Part shown: piece after piece, positions 45,308 to 53,590 of the stretch
Numbering within the stretch: position 1 is the stretch's first letter
Layout of the letters: every line of letters starts with the position of its first letter
Source of the DNA: Geobacter sp. AOG1
GTDB taxonomy: Bacteria; Desulfobacterota; Desulfuromonadia; Geobacterales; Geobacteraceae
Direction of reading: 5' to 3'
Length of the DNA: 64,000 bases
Assembly (NCBI RefSeq): GCF_019972315.1
Contig: NZ_BLIZ01000001.1
Span: 2,827,521 to 2,891,520 of the forward strand
The notes under the pieces: generated by a model
The model's database searches: none
Told to the model about the DNA's origin: nothing
Seen by the model: only the letters and a program-made list of their open reading frames with translations
Program-made: the position numbers and the translations under genes

Positions 45308-46321
45308 TCAGACGAGCGATACATCACCGGCCAGTACCCGCTCCACGCGACCGTCGTCCAGGTTGAGGAGAAGTGCTCCATAGTCGTCGATGCCGGTTGC
45401 CACACCGGCGACAACGCTGTCACGATAGGATACGTGCACCCGCTGGCCGATCATAGAGCAACGGGCCAGCCATTCGTCTCGTATGACCCCATAGTCGCCA
45501 GCCATGAAGGCAGAATACAGATTGTCTACTGCGCGAATAAAGGCGCGAGTGAATTCCATGCGGTTGACGGCCCCCCCGGTTTCCATGCGGAGAGACGTTG
45601 CAGGGTAACGCAGGTCGGCGGGAAACTGTCCCTCTTCCATGTTGATGTTAACACCGATACCGAGAATGATGAAATTGACCTTCTCTGTTTCGGCCCCCAT
45701 CTCATTGAGCAGTCCCGCCACCTTGCGTCCCGACAACAACACATCGTTGGGCCATTTGATGGTGGGCACGAGTGGGGTGGTTTCCTCGACAGCCCTGGCC
45801 ACGGCAACAGCAGAGAGAAACGTCAACTGGACAGCCTGCAATGGCAGGATGGGAGGACGAAGGATGATGGAGCAGTAGAGGTTTACCCCTGGCGGTGATT
45901 CCCACTGCCGTCCCATCCGCCCCTTCCCCCGGCGCTGGGACTCGGCAATGATAACCGTCCCTTCCGGTGCTCCCTCTTCAGCCAGTTTGAAAGCGGTTTC
46001 GTTGGTGGAATCGGTCTCACGAAACGAAATGATCTGCCGACCGATCCGCTTCGTCATGAGACCGACCGCGATCTCCGCCGGCAGAAGGAGATCAGGAACG
46101 GCAACGAGCCGGTATCCGACGGATGGCACCGCCTCTATGCGGTAACCCAGGTCCTTCAGACTCTTGATATGCTTCCATACCGCTGTGCGGGAGACCTTGA
46201 GCCTACTGCTCAACTCTTCCCCCGACACGATACCACCGGGGGTTGCCCGAAATATCTCCAGAATGCGCTGGTCTATTGTTTTGTCGTCCATGGCGGCATG
46301 CCGGAGAAAATCTTCTTTCAC
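45308..46321 (-). CDS. birA: bifunctional biotin-protein ligase/biotin repressor
   Basis: A 337-residue class II BirA. A winged helix is at about residues 15-75 (GGIVSGEELSSRLKVSRTAV, then WKHIKSL). The ligase domain follows, with SQRRGKGRMGRQW as the biotinyl-AMP loop and KWPNDVLL with the catalytic Lys. It attaches biotin to carboxylases and, as holo-repressor, should bind the dyad before bioB in this window. GTG 46321 overlaps the nadC stop by GTGA and has GGAGG four bases before; ATG 46291 is the alternative without a site. Confidence 0.95.
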   Translation of the reverse strand: MKEDFLRHAAMDDKTIDQRILEIFRATPGGIVSGEELSSRLKVSRTAVWKHIKSLKDLGYRIEAVPSVGYRLVAVPDLLLPAEIAVGLMTKRIGRQIISFRETDSTNETAFKLAEEGAPEGTVIIAESQRRGKGRMGRQWESPPGVNLYCSIILRPPILPLQAVQLTFLSAVAVARAVEETTPLVPTIKWPNDVLLSGRKVAGLLNEMGAETEKVNFIILGIGVNINMEEGQFPADLRYPATSLRMETGGAVNRMEFTRAFIRAVDNLYSAFMAGDYGVIRDEWLARCSMIGQRVHVSYRDSVVAGVATGIDDYGALLLNLDDGRVERVLAGDVSLV

Positions 46322-47148
46322 ACCCCCTCCAGCAGCATGGAAATGTCCATGGCTCGTGCCGAATGGGTCAGGGCACCTACGGATATGATATCAACGCCGG
46401 TGCCGGCAATAGCACGAATGGTGTCGAGATTGACCCCGCCGGAAGCCTCTACCAGAGCCCGGCCATCGATGAGACGCACCGCTTCGGCCATGGTGGCCAA
46501 GTCCATATTGTCGAGCATGATGATATCGGCATCTGCAGCCAGGGCTTCTCCCACCTCGGCAAGGGACTCCGTCTCTATCTCTATCTTCATCGTATGGGGG
46601 ATATAGGCCCTGGCACGGCGGATGGCTTCGGTGATGCCACCTGCCGCAGCGATATGGTTCTCCTTGATGAGCACCCCGTCGTAGAGGCCGGTCCGGTGAT
46701 TGATCCCCCCTCCGACCCTAACAGCGTACTTATCGAGCATCCTGAGCCCCGGCGTGGTCTTGCGCGTATCGACCACCCGTGCCTTTGTCCCCTCGACAGC
46801 AGTTACATAGCGGGAAGTAAGGGTGGCCACCCCGCACATTCTCTGCAACAGGTTGAGAGCGACCCGTTCCCCCTGGAGAAGTATGGCAGCATTACCATCT
46901 ACTCCGGCAAGGACATCCCCCGGCTGGAGGCGGTCTCCGTCCCTGAAAGCCGGAGTAAAAAGCACGGTATTGTCGAGCAGATGAAATACGCGTGCCGCCA
47001 CATCAATCCCCGCCAGCACCATCGCCTCCTTGGCTATGAGCCGGGCATGGGCGGCCCGGGGCTCCGGGACAACAGCAAGCGTCGTGATGTCGCCGGTATG
47101 GATGTCCTCCAGCAGTGCATTTTCAACTATTCTGTCCAGACCCGTCAT
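46318..47148 (-). CDS. nadC: nicotinate-nucleotide pyrophosphorylase (quinolinate phosphoribosyltransferase)
   Basis: A 276-residue QAPRTase making nicotinate mononucleotide from quinolinate and PRPP in NAD synthesis. EDIHTGDITT near the start, RMCGVATLTSRY, VDTRKTTPGLRMLDKYAV and RVGGGINHRTGLYD are family signatures, with ASGGVN and ISVGALTHS at the phosphate site. GGAG precedes ATG 47148. It begins the long leftward operon with birA, coaX and downstream genes. Confidence 0.96.
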   Translation of the reverse strand: MTGLDRIVENALLEDIHTGDITTLAVVPEPRAAHARLIAKEAMVLAGIDVAARVFHLLDNTVLFTPAFRDGDRLQPGDVLAGVDGNAAILLQGERVALNLLQRMCGVATLTSRYVTAVEGTKARVVDTRKTTPGLRMLDKYAVRVGGGINHRTGLYDGVLIKENHIAAAGGITEAIRRARAYIPHTMKIEIETESLAEVGEALAADADIIMLDNMDLATMAEAVRLIDGRALVEASGGVNLDTIRAIAGTGVDIISVGALTHSARAMDISMLLEGV

Positions 47149-47180
47149 AAGAAATCTCCAACTCTCTTGAATGGCACCTG

Positions 47181-47209
47181 TTTATACCACAGCTTTGTAA
47201 CGGTAGCAA
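47181..47209 (-). promoter_or_regulatory. sigma-70 promoter of the nadC operon
   Basis: On the minus strand TTGCTA (47209-47204), 17 bases, TATAAA (47186-47181). Start near 47174 and a leader of about 26 bases. Confidence 0.6.
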
Positions 47210-47372
47210 CCGCTAATCAAGGCTCCACGTGCGAAGAACGCAACATCCAACGGGGGAAAACAAGACTGCATTCCTGAAGGTTGACTAAACCCCGGTGGTG
47301 AACTACAATGCCCGGAATGAAGTTACCCTGCAATATAAAACCACGTCAGCGTTTTCCTTAAGGCCGCAACCA

Positions 47373-48668
47373 ATGAGACTCACCCTGGTACAGAAGCTCG
47401 TTGCTGGATATGCCGCCATAGCGTTTTTCACCATGGCGGCGCTGGTTTATTCGGTCACGGGGCTCTATTCACTCAATACGACCGCCCGTGACATCGCCCA
47501 AAATGATCTGGTCTTCATCAACACGGCAATCAAGCTGCGGGAGTCGGTTCTTGCCCAGCAACGGGCTGCAGTCAAGGGAGCGGTACTGAACAGCCCCGAA
47601 TTCAAAACCCTTTACCAGGAACGCGCCGACGAATTCCAGCACCTGCTCCTTAATCTGACGACAACCCAGAATCCGGTTGAACTGAAGCCGATACTCGAAA
47701 ATTACGTAAGCTTTAAACGCTATGCCGAACAACTGCTCGGCGGCGACAAAAACAGCGCAGTGCAACTCAATAACGCGGCGGACCGGGTTGTCGGTGCCAT
47801 CGATGTCAGTGCCGCCAACCGGCAGGTTCAACTCAGCAGCAAACTGGATGCCGCGGACAAAAAGCAGGGGAGGACCGTTCAGTGGACCCTGATCCTCTCG
47901 TTCACCGGTTTTCTGCTGGCAATCATCGTGGCGGCTCTTGTTACCTACAAGATATCAAAGGCGTTCACCAAGCTGAAAAAGGCCACACACCGCATTGCCG
48001 AAGGAGATTTCGACTTCGACCCGCGGATTCCGGCCGGTGATGAAATCGGCGAACTGGCAAGTGATTTTGTCAGAATGGCCTCCCGCCTCAAGATATCGGA
48101 ACAGATGAATCTCGATGCCAGCCCCCTTACCAGGCTGCCGGGGAATATCGCCATCGAGCGCGTTCTTACCCGCCGTCTCCAGGAACCCGAACCATTTGCC
48201 GTCTGCTATGCCGATCTGGACAATCTCAAGGCCTATAACGACCATTACGGCTATATACGAGCCAGTGAACTGATCAAGACCACGGGAGAAATTATCCATG
48301 AGGCGGTTCGGCAACACGCGGGACAGGACGCGTTCGTGGGCCACGTCGGTGGGGACGACTTCGTGATGGTGGTATCCGTTGAAGAGGCTGCCGGAGTCTG
48401 CGAAGCGATCATCGAACAGTTCGGTAAGGCAATCGTCAGCTATTACGACACAGTAGACCTGGAGAGAGGGGCGATAGAGGCAGTGGACCGCTACGGTGTG
48501 CCGCGCGTATTCCCGATCATGACCATCTCCATTGCCGTTATCATCTGCGGACAAGGGGAATATGAATCGGCGGTGGATATTGCCAGGGCAGCGGCAGAAA
48601 TGAAGGATTATGTGAAGGGACAGCCGGGAAGCAATTACCTGATGAACCGGCGCAGACACAATCGATGA
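47373..48668 (+). CDS. HAMP-GGDEF membrane protein with GGDDF motif
   Basis: A 431-residue sensor. Membrane helices at about 7-32 and 178-202 enclose a helical periplasmic domain (four-helix-bundle type). A HAMP domain (about 203-255, ending GDEIGELASDFVRMAS) and a GGDEF-like domain follow, starting LTRLPGNIAIE, with CYADLDNLKAYND and GHVGGDDFVMV. The signature reads GGDDF rather than GG(D/E)EF, so cyclase activity is uncertain although the substrate-binding segment is good. ATG 47373 has AAGG 10 bases before. The stop overlaps the lipoprotein gene start. Confidence 0.88.
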   Translation: MRLTLVQKLVAGYAAIAFFTMAALVYSVTGLYSLNTTARDIAQNDLVFINTAIKLRESVLAQQRAAVKGAVLNSPEFKTLYQERADEFQHLLLNLTTTQNPVELKPILENYVSFKRYAEQLLGGDKNSAVQLNNAADRVVGAIDVSAANRQVQLSSKLDAADKKQGRTVQWTLILSFTGFLLAIIVAALVTYKISKAFTKLKKATHRIAEGDFDFDPRIPAGDEIGELASDFVRMASRLKISEQMNLDASPLTRLPGNIAIERVLTRRLQEPEPFAVCYADLDNLKAYNDHYGYIRASELIKTTGEIIHEAVRQHAGQDAFVGHVGGDDFVMVVSVEEAAGVCEAIIEQFGKAIVSYYDTVDLERGAIEAVDRYGVPRVFPIMTISIAVIICGQGEYESAVDIARAAAEMKDYVKGQPGSNYLMNRRRHNR

Positions 48669-49165
48669 GAAAACTTGCTCTTGCAGTCCTGTTCGCTCTG
48701 ACGACAACCGGTTGCGCCACGTTGCACAACGGCAGCTTCGGGTTCATCAACTATTTCAGCCAGCAACGTAAACTGGCAGCTGCCGTCAATCAGATAGAAA
48801 AAGGGAACGGAACGGCCGCCGCAGATATCCTGACGGCACTCTGCGCTGAAAAAGGAATGGCGGGCGTTACCGATGAGGCTCTCTTCCGATTGAGCCTGCT
48901 ACAACTGAAAGCAGCGGGGGAAAAGGATTATCTGCAAGGTCAGCAGACCCTTGAACGCCTCCACAAAGAGTACCCGAAAAGTCCGTGGACCATTCAGTCG
49001 GTACAGCTGCTGGACCTGGTCAACGCCGCCAATGAACAACGCCGTCAGAACCGGAGCCTGAGAAACAGTAATCAATTGCTGACCAAGGAAAACAAGGATC
49101 TGCGCCAGAACCTGGAACAGTTGAAGCACCTTGACCTTCAGCTGGAGCAGAAAACCAAACCCTGA
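48665..49165 (+). CDS. predicted lipoprotein with coiled-coil C terminus
   Basis: A 166-residue protein. A signal peptide ends in the lipobox LTTTGC, with Cys17 lipidated. The middle is helical and TPR-like (ADILTALCAEKG, ALFRLSLLQLKAAGEKDYLQ, GQQTLERLHKEYPKS), and residues about 125-160 form a coiled coil. ATG 48665 overlaps the GGDEF stop by ATGA, so the two proteins are probably functional partners in the envelope. No named family recognised. Confidence 0.82.
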   Translation: MRKLALAVLFALTTTGCATLHNGSFGFINYFSQQRKLAAAVNQIEKGNGTAAADILTALCAEKGMAGVTDEALFRLSLLQLKAAGEKDYLQGQQTLERLHKEYPKSPWTIQSVQLLDLVNAANEQRRQNRSLRNSNQLLTKENKDLRQNLEQLKHLDLQLEQKTKP

Positions 49166-49206
49166 ATTCCCTCCTCCACCTCACCCATCACAACACAGAC
49201 ATGCTT

Positions 49207-49755
49207 TCACTGCCGCCATTCCTGCGGGACACCGGCACTGTTCGCCTCGCCGTCGAGGGCATTGAGCCTGTCCTGCGCCTCTTTCAGCTGCGCCTCATCA
49301 CTCTTGATATCCTCCTCCATCTGGTTGTAGGCAACCCTATCCCTCGTCCGCTGATAGATGATACGCTTGCGCTTCAATTCTGCCAGTTTTTCCCGCTTGT
49401 CGGCAAGGCCACCCTCGATCGCCTTGATACCTTGTCGCAAGGAAGCATATTGCCCGCGCCACCACCCCTGACCATGGCCTCCATACACCGCTACGGGAGG
49501 TGTGGAGGATGGAGGAGGAGTTTTGCCGGTTTGCTTCATCACCGGTTCCGTACCGTCGGAGGATGGAATCGTCCCCTGCTCGCTCCTGATCGACTCCCGT
49601 TCCTTTACCTTCGTGCGGTACTTGGCGGGAACCTTGTCAAGGTCATCCGTAAAGTTGACCACTCCCTTGCTGTCAGTCCATTCATAGGTATCTGCCCACG
49701 ATGGTCCCGCTACAACCGTGAAAATCATGATAACAACCAACATAAACCTGTGCAT
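49207..49755 (-). CDS. exported DUF4124-domain protein
   Basis: A 182-residue protein with a signal peptide (cleavage after SWA) followed directly by the DUF4124 motif TYEWTDSKGVVNFTDDL. The middle is Pro/Ser-rich; the C terminus is a long charged helix (KREKLAELKRKR, DEAQLKEAQDRLNAL), probably a coiled coil. Function unknown. A second DUF4124 protein, the M23 peptidase, lies at 16.9 kb. Convergent with the lipoprotein gene. Confidence 0.85.
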   Translation of the reverse strand: MHRFMLVVIMIFTVVAGPSWADTYEWTDSKGVVNFTDDLDKVPAKYRTKVKERESIRSEQGTIPSSDGTEPVMKQTGKTPPPSSTPPVAVYGGHGQGWWRGQYASLRQGIKAIEGGLADKREKLAELKRKRIIYQRTRDRVAYNQMEEDIKSDEAQLKEAQDRLNALDGEANSAGVPQEWRQ

Positions 49756-49833
49756 AAATGTGATTCCTCTCCCCCGATGTTGAAAGTATTCTCCTAACCC
49801 CGCTCCACCATTAGGTTCACTGCAACATTTGAA

Positions 49834-49862
49834 TTGACGATTCGACGCCGTACGTGTATAGT
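49834..49862 (+). promoter_or_regulatory. sigma-70 promoter of the dodecaheme cytochrome
   Basis: TTGACG (49834-49839), 17 bases, TATAGT (49857-49862). Start near 49869, leader about 45 bases with AAGGAG before the ATG. Confidence 0.65.
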
Positions 49863-49913
49863 ACCGCGGTTATATTTGACCCAGTAACTATTCGACCTGT
49901 TAAGGAGAATGCC

Positions 49914-50936
49914 ATGAAGTTGCGTTTCACCATGCTTGCAGTGCTTTCCACCCTCCTCCTGACCGTCGTAACGAACGCCAAGGAAACCAAGGACATCCAG
50001 TTCCGTTTCACTAACGCTGATCCCGTGGTATTCAGCCATGACGTTCATCTCAGTAAATATAACAACAATTGCCGGATTTGTCACAACGCCATTTACAATT
50101 TGAAGCAGCGCAAGCACTTTACCATGGCGGAAATGGAAAAGACCAAGTCGTGCGGCGCCTGCCATTCGGGCATAAAGGCCTTCAGTGTCGCCGACGACAA
50201 GGATTGCAACCGTTGTCACAAAGGGAAACCCCGTAACATCGGATACAAGGTCAAGGGGTTGAGTGATGTGGTCTTCAGTCACGATGTGCATATAGCCAAG
50301 ACTGGCGGCAAGTGCAAGAGTTGCCACAACGGCAAGGTGATCACCGGCAAGGACCAGCACGCAACCATGGCGCAGATGGAAAAGGGGAAAACATGTGGTG
50401 CCTGCCATGACGGGAAGAAGGCATTTACCGTGGCCGGCAACTGCGGCAACTGTCATCGCGGCATGAAGCCGCAGAATGTCAACTTCAAGATAAAGGGAAT
50501 CTCCGACGTCACCTTCAGTCACGAAATCCATACAGGCATGTATGGCTGCAAGGATTGCCACACCAAAGTATTCCCCTACAAGGCTGGCGCCGTTCACAAC
50601 ACCATGGCGGACATGGACAAGGGTAAATCGTGCGGCGCCTGCCACAACGGCAAGGATGCCTTTACTTCCGCCGGCAGTTGTGACAAGTGTCACAACAACT
50701 TCAAGCCCGGCACGGTTACCTTCAAGACCGATGCGGGCGAAGCCAAATTCAGCCACGAAATCCACACCGGCATGTATAAATGTGCCGACTGCCACACCAA
50801 GGTATTTCCCTTCAAGGCCGGCATCAAGCACAACACCATGAGCCAGATGGAAGGTGGCGCATCCTGTGGTGCCTGTCACAATAGCAAGGATGCCTTCACC
50901 GTTAAGGAAAACTGCGAAAAGTGCCACAAAATGTGA
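49914..50936 (+). CDS. dodecaheme c-type cytochrome of four c7-like triheme modules
   Basis: A 340-residue periplasmic cytochrome. After a signal peptide (cleavage near TNA, residue 22) come twelve CXXCH haem sites (CRICH, CGACH, CNRCH, CKSCH, CGACH, CGNCH, CKDCH, CGACH, CDKCH, CADCH, CGACH, CEKCH). They form four modules of about 75-80 residues, each FSH-x-H...CxxCH...H-x-T-M...CGACH-x-G-x-x-AF...CxxCH, with His for bis-His ligation. Geobacter has similar dodecaheme c7 polymers, described as short periplasmic wires. AAGGAG is six bases before ATG 49914. Monocistronic, with its own promoter and terminator. Confidence 0.95.
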   Translation: MKLRFTMLAVLSTLLLTVVTNAKETKDIQFRFTNADPVVFSHDVHLSKYNNNCRICHNAIYNLKQRKHFTMAEMEKTKSCGACHSGIKAFSVADDKDCNRCHKGKPRNIGYKVKGLSDVVFSHDVHIAKTGGKCKSCHNGKVITGKDQHATMAQMEKGKTCGACHDGKKAFTVAGNCGNCHRGMKPQNVNFKIKGISDVTFSHEIHTGMYGCKDCHTKVFPYKAGAVHNTMADMDKGKSCGACHNGKDAFTSAGSCDKCHNNFKPGTVTFKTDAGEAKFSHEIHTGMYKCADCHTKVFPFKAGIKHNTMSQMEGGASCGACHNSKDAFTVKENCEKCHKM

Positions 50937-50958
50937 GGCAGCATTGTTGAGAAGAACG

Positions 50959-50992
50959 AAAAAAGGCGGGGCTTTGCGGCCCCGCCTTTTTT
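50959..50992. terminator. bidirectional terminator after the cytochrome
   Basis: AAAAAAGGCGGGGC (50959-50972), six-base loop, GCCCCGCCTTTTTT (50979-50992). T runs on both strands; it separates the convergent cytochrome and DUF512 genes. Confidence 0.92.
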
Positions 50993-51012
50993 CATTCTTG
51001 CACAATCGAGTT

Positions 51013-52332
51013 CTACTTCTCCATCACACCACCATAGATACCGGCAGGCGTTGATTCAACCACGATCGTCCGAACGCGGAGCGTCTCTTCCAGTTCGGTA
51101 ACGGTGAGATCATCGAGAAACACCCCCTCCCCTTCCTTGATCATAACGTCAGGGATAAGCAGCAGGTCCCCCAGGTCCCGCCCAGCCAGAGTCGCCAGGA
51201 TGTCCCGGCCAGCCACCAGTCCGGCAACCGTTACACTCTCGCCAAACAACCGGTTCGGTACCGTCATCGGCCGGAACGTAACACCTGTTATCTTCCCCAG
51301 TTCAACGAGGAAATCTGAAAGATAAGAATAGGCAGACTCCCCCGTCACCACCGTCACGACACGTGGAGAGCACGGTTCAGCCATAGCCAGCACCCCCTTC
51401 GCCTCTTCCAGGAAGAGGGGCACCATGCCAACGCCGTTTTCAAGCTGGGGCAGGTCACCATACGTCTCCAGGGGGGGGAATCCCCGGCCGGCCTTGATGT
51501 AGAATTCATCGGCCAGATACAGGAACGGCTCGCCGAGCCGGTCAGCAATTTCCTGGGCACGCGCCTGCCATACTGCGAGGAATTCAGCCGCATACGTGGA
51601 CGTAACCGGTTCGAGCGGGGGAAGCCCCTTCCGGTGGCGTGTCAACCCAACGGGCACCACCGCCAAGGATGCAACCCACGGATGGAGCGCAGCCATATCC
51701 GCCACCGTACGTTCGAGCACGGCCCCATCATTGAGCCCCGGACAGAGGACCACTTGGGTATGCATGGTGATGCCGGCGCGTGCCAGATCTTCCATGACAG
51801 GCAGAAGCGGCTTGATAGCGGCCTTGCCGAGCAGGCGCTCCCGCACTATCGGGTCGGTGGCATGCACCGAAACATAGAGGGGGGAGAGGTGCTGCTCCTT
51901 GATACGCCCCAGGTCGGGCGCCGTTATGTTGGCAAGGGTGACATAGTTTCCGTACAGAAAGGAAAGACGGTAATCCTCATCCTTCACGTACAGTGGGGAG
52001 CGCATGCCGCGGGGAAGCTGGTGGACGAAGCAGAAAACGCACTTGTTGCCGCACCGTTTTGGAACGGGTGCAGGGAAGATAAGCCCGAGCGGCTCATCCT
52101 CACCACGCTCCACCTCCATTTCCCATTCTTCGCCGTTCCTCTTGATGATTTCCAGTGTCAGTTCGGTCTCGGCAGAAAGGTACGTATAATCGATGATATC
52201 CCGTACCGGTCTGCCGTTTATCTCCCGCAGTCGGTCGCCGACATCGATCTCCAGTTCGGCTGCAATACTGCCGGGAAGCACACGCTCGATTATCAGGCCG
52301 GAATGAGAGGGGGAAGGATTCGTCTTTTTCAT
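51013..52332 (-). CDS. PDZ-radical SAM-DUF512 protein
   Basis: A 439-residue protein. The N-terminal PDZ-like domain (about 10-75; IIERVLPGSIAAELEIDVGD, then INGRPV) is followed by an Fe-S motif CGNKCVFC (CX3CX2C, about residue 97) with FVHQLP and a radical-SAM-like barrel, then the DUF512 region (about 280-430). The family is conserved in anaerobes and deltaproteobacteria without an established reaction. It is the last gene of the mutL-miaA-hfq run, 88 bases after hfq. Confidence 0.9.
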   Translation of the reverse strand: MKKTNPSPSHSGLIIERVLPGSIAAELEIDVGDRLREINGRPVRDIIDYTYLSAETELTLEIIKRNGEEWEMEVERGEDEPLGLIFPAPVPKRCGNKCVFCFVHQLPRGMRSPLYVKDEDYRLSFLYGNYVTLANITAPDLGRIKEQHLSPLYVSVHATDPIVRERLLGKAAIKPLLPVMEDLARAGITMHTQVVLCPGLNDGAVLERTVADMAALHPWVASLAVVPVGLTRHRKGLPPLEPVTSTYAAEFLAVWQARAQEIADRLGEPFLYLADEFYIKAGRGFPPLETYGDLPQLENGVGMVPLFLEEAKGVLAMAEPCSPRVVTVVTGESAYSYLSDFLVELGKITGVTFRPMTVPNRLFGESVTVAGLVAGRDILATLAGRDLGDLLLIPDVMIKEGEGVFLDDLTVTELEETLRVRTIVVESTPAGIYGGVMEK

Positions 52333-52364
52333 GGCTAAAATAAATGTCCCGGCTCAAAACGCCG

Positions 52365-52394
52365 ATAGGGGCGCCCTTGCGGGAACGCCCCTAT
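52365..52394 (-). terminator. weak terminator-like hairpin after hfq
   Basis: ATAGGGGCG (52365-52373) pairs with CGCCCCTAT (52386-52394), 12-base loop. On the minus strand CGGCGTTTTG follows, a poor T tract. It could attenuate read-through from hfq into the DUF512 gene. Confidence 0.45.
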
Positions 52395-52420
52395 GGAAGG
52401 TAACGAGAAAAGTGCGGAAA

Positions 52421-52645
52421 CTACTGATGGAGCTTGAAAGTACCGTCCGCCGAAGTGATGGTCGAAATTGCATGCTTGTAAATGAGAATGTCGCCGTGGA
52501 TTTCCATCAGCACGGAGAAGTTGTCGAATGATTTGATATACCCTTCCATCTTGTCGCCGGACATGAGCTGCACGACCACTTTCACCCGCTCCTTGCGGGA
52601 CTGGTTGAGATACTGGTCCTGAATATTGAACGGTGCTTTGGCCAT
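52421..52645 (-). CDS. hfq: RNA chaperone Hfq
   Basis: A 74-residue Sm-like hexameric protein that pairs small RNAs with mRNAs. Sm1 VKVVVQLMSGDKMEGYIKSFD with the conserved Phe-Asp and Sm2 DILIYKHAIST with YKHA are present. It is shorter than E. coli Hfq, lacking the disordered tail. It lies directly after miaA, the common bacterial arrangement. Confidence 0.97.
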   Translation of the reverse strand: MAKAPFNIQDQYLNQSRKERVKVVVQLMSGDKMEGYIKSFDNFSVLMEIHGDILIYKHAISTITSADGTFKLHQ

Positions 52646-52656
52646 CTCCCTCTCCT

Positions 52657-53589
52657 TTACGCATAAAATTCCATTACATGGTTACAAATAGTAGCAAAAC
52701 TGCCAGGATAATCAACCCAATTAATTTCATTGTCCCGTTTGAACCAGGTCAGCTGACGTTTTGCATAGTGCCTGGTGTCGCGCTTTATGAGCCGGGTCGC
52801 CTCCGCGAGATCGCAATCTCCCGCCAGGAACGCGCATATCTCCTTATAACCGATGGACCGGAGTGCTTTCAAGTCAGGGGTAAATCCGCGGGACAGAAGG
52901 GATTGTACTTCCTCCACCAGACCTTCCCCGAGCATCCTTTCCACCCGGAGATCGATGCGCCGGTACAACTCCTCCCGCTCCACCAGGATACCGAGTTTCA
53001 GGACATGGTACCTGGATTCGCCGAAACCATGGGCGGAGCGGTCCGCCGAGATGGGACGACCGGTCAGTCGATGGGATTCCAGGGCCCGGATGATCCGTAC
53101 CTGGTCGTTGGGGTGGAGCCTCGCTGCCGTTTCCGGATCAACTTGCGCCAGACGCCGCAGCATCTCTTCCTTCCCCAATCTGCACGCCATCTCCTCAAGT
53201 TCCTGGCGGACTTCCCCCGCACCGCTCGGCGAATCGACCAGCCCTTGCACCAGAGCCTTTATATAGAGACCGGTCCCTCCGACCACGAAGACCCGTTTAC
53301 CGCGCCGGGTAATGTCATCGATAGCCTGACATGCCGCTGCCTGAAAGACAGCCGCCGAAAAAGACTCGTCCGGCTCGACAAGGTCGATGAGGTGATGGGG
53401 AACCTGCCGGCGTACTTCTTCAGGAGGCTTGGCGGTGCCGATGTCCAGACCGCGGTATACCTGCAGGGAATCGGCGTTGACGATTTCGCCATCGAATCGC
53501 CGTGCAAGTTGAACCGCCATATCACTTTTTCCGGAAGCGGTCGGCCCGAGAATGGTCACCAGCCTGGTTTTACCGGTATCGTCGGACAC
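52657..53589 (-). CDS. miaA: tRNA dimethylallyltransferase
   Basis: A 310-residue enzyme adding dimethylallyl to A37 of tRNAs reading UNN codons. P-loop GPTASGKSDMA (about residues 15-25), NADSLQVYRG, PHHLIDLVEPDE, VGGTGLYIKAL and the C-terminal RQLTWFKRD motif are all in place. ATG 53589 starts one base after the mutL stop. Confidence 0.96.
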   Translation of the reverse strand: MSDDTGKTRLVTILGPTASGKSDMAVQLARRFDGEIVNADSLQVYRGLDIGTAKPPEEVRRQVPHHLIDLVEPDESFSAAVFQAAACQAIDDITRRGKRVFVVGGTGLYIKALVQGLVDSPSGAGEVRQELEEMACRLGKEEMLRRLAQVDPETAARLHPNDQVRIIRALESHRLTGRPISADRSAHGFGESRYHVLKLGILVEREELYRRIDLRVERMLGEGLVEEVQSLLSRGFTPDLKALRSIGYKEICAFLAGDCDLAEATRLIKRDTRHYAKRQLTWFKRDNEINWVDYPGSFATICNHVMEFYA

Positions 53590-53590
53590 G

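Noticed and set aside
50040-50936. CRISPR-like periodicity
   Set aside because: The periodic words are codons for CXXCH and surrounding motifs in a cytochrome, with no constant repeat or spacer length.
49794-51005. 403-codon minus-strand open frame with internal repeats
   Set aside because: Antisense of the dodecaheme cytochrome; the apparent repeats are reflections of its haem modules.
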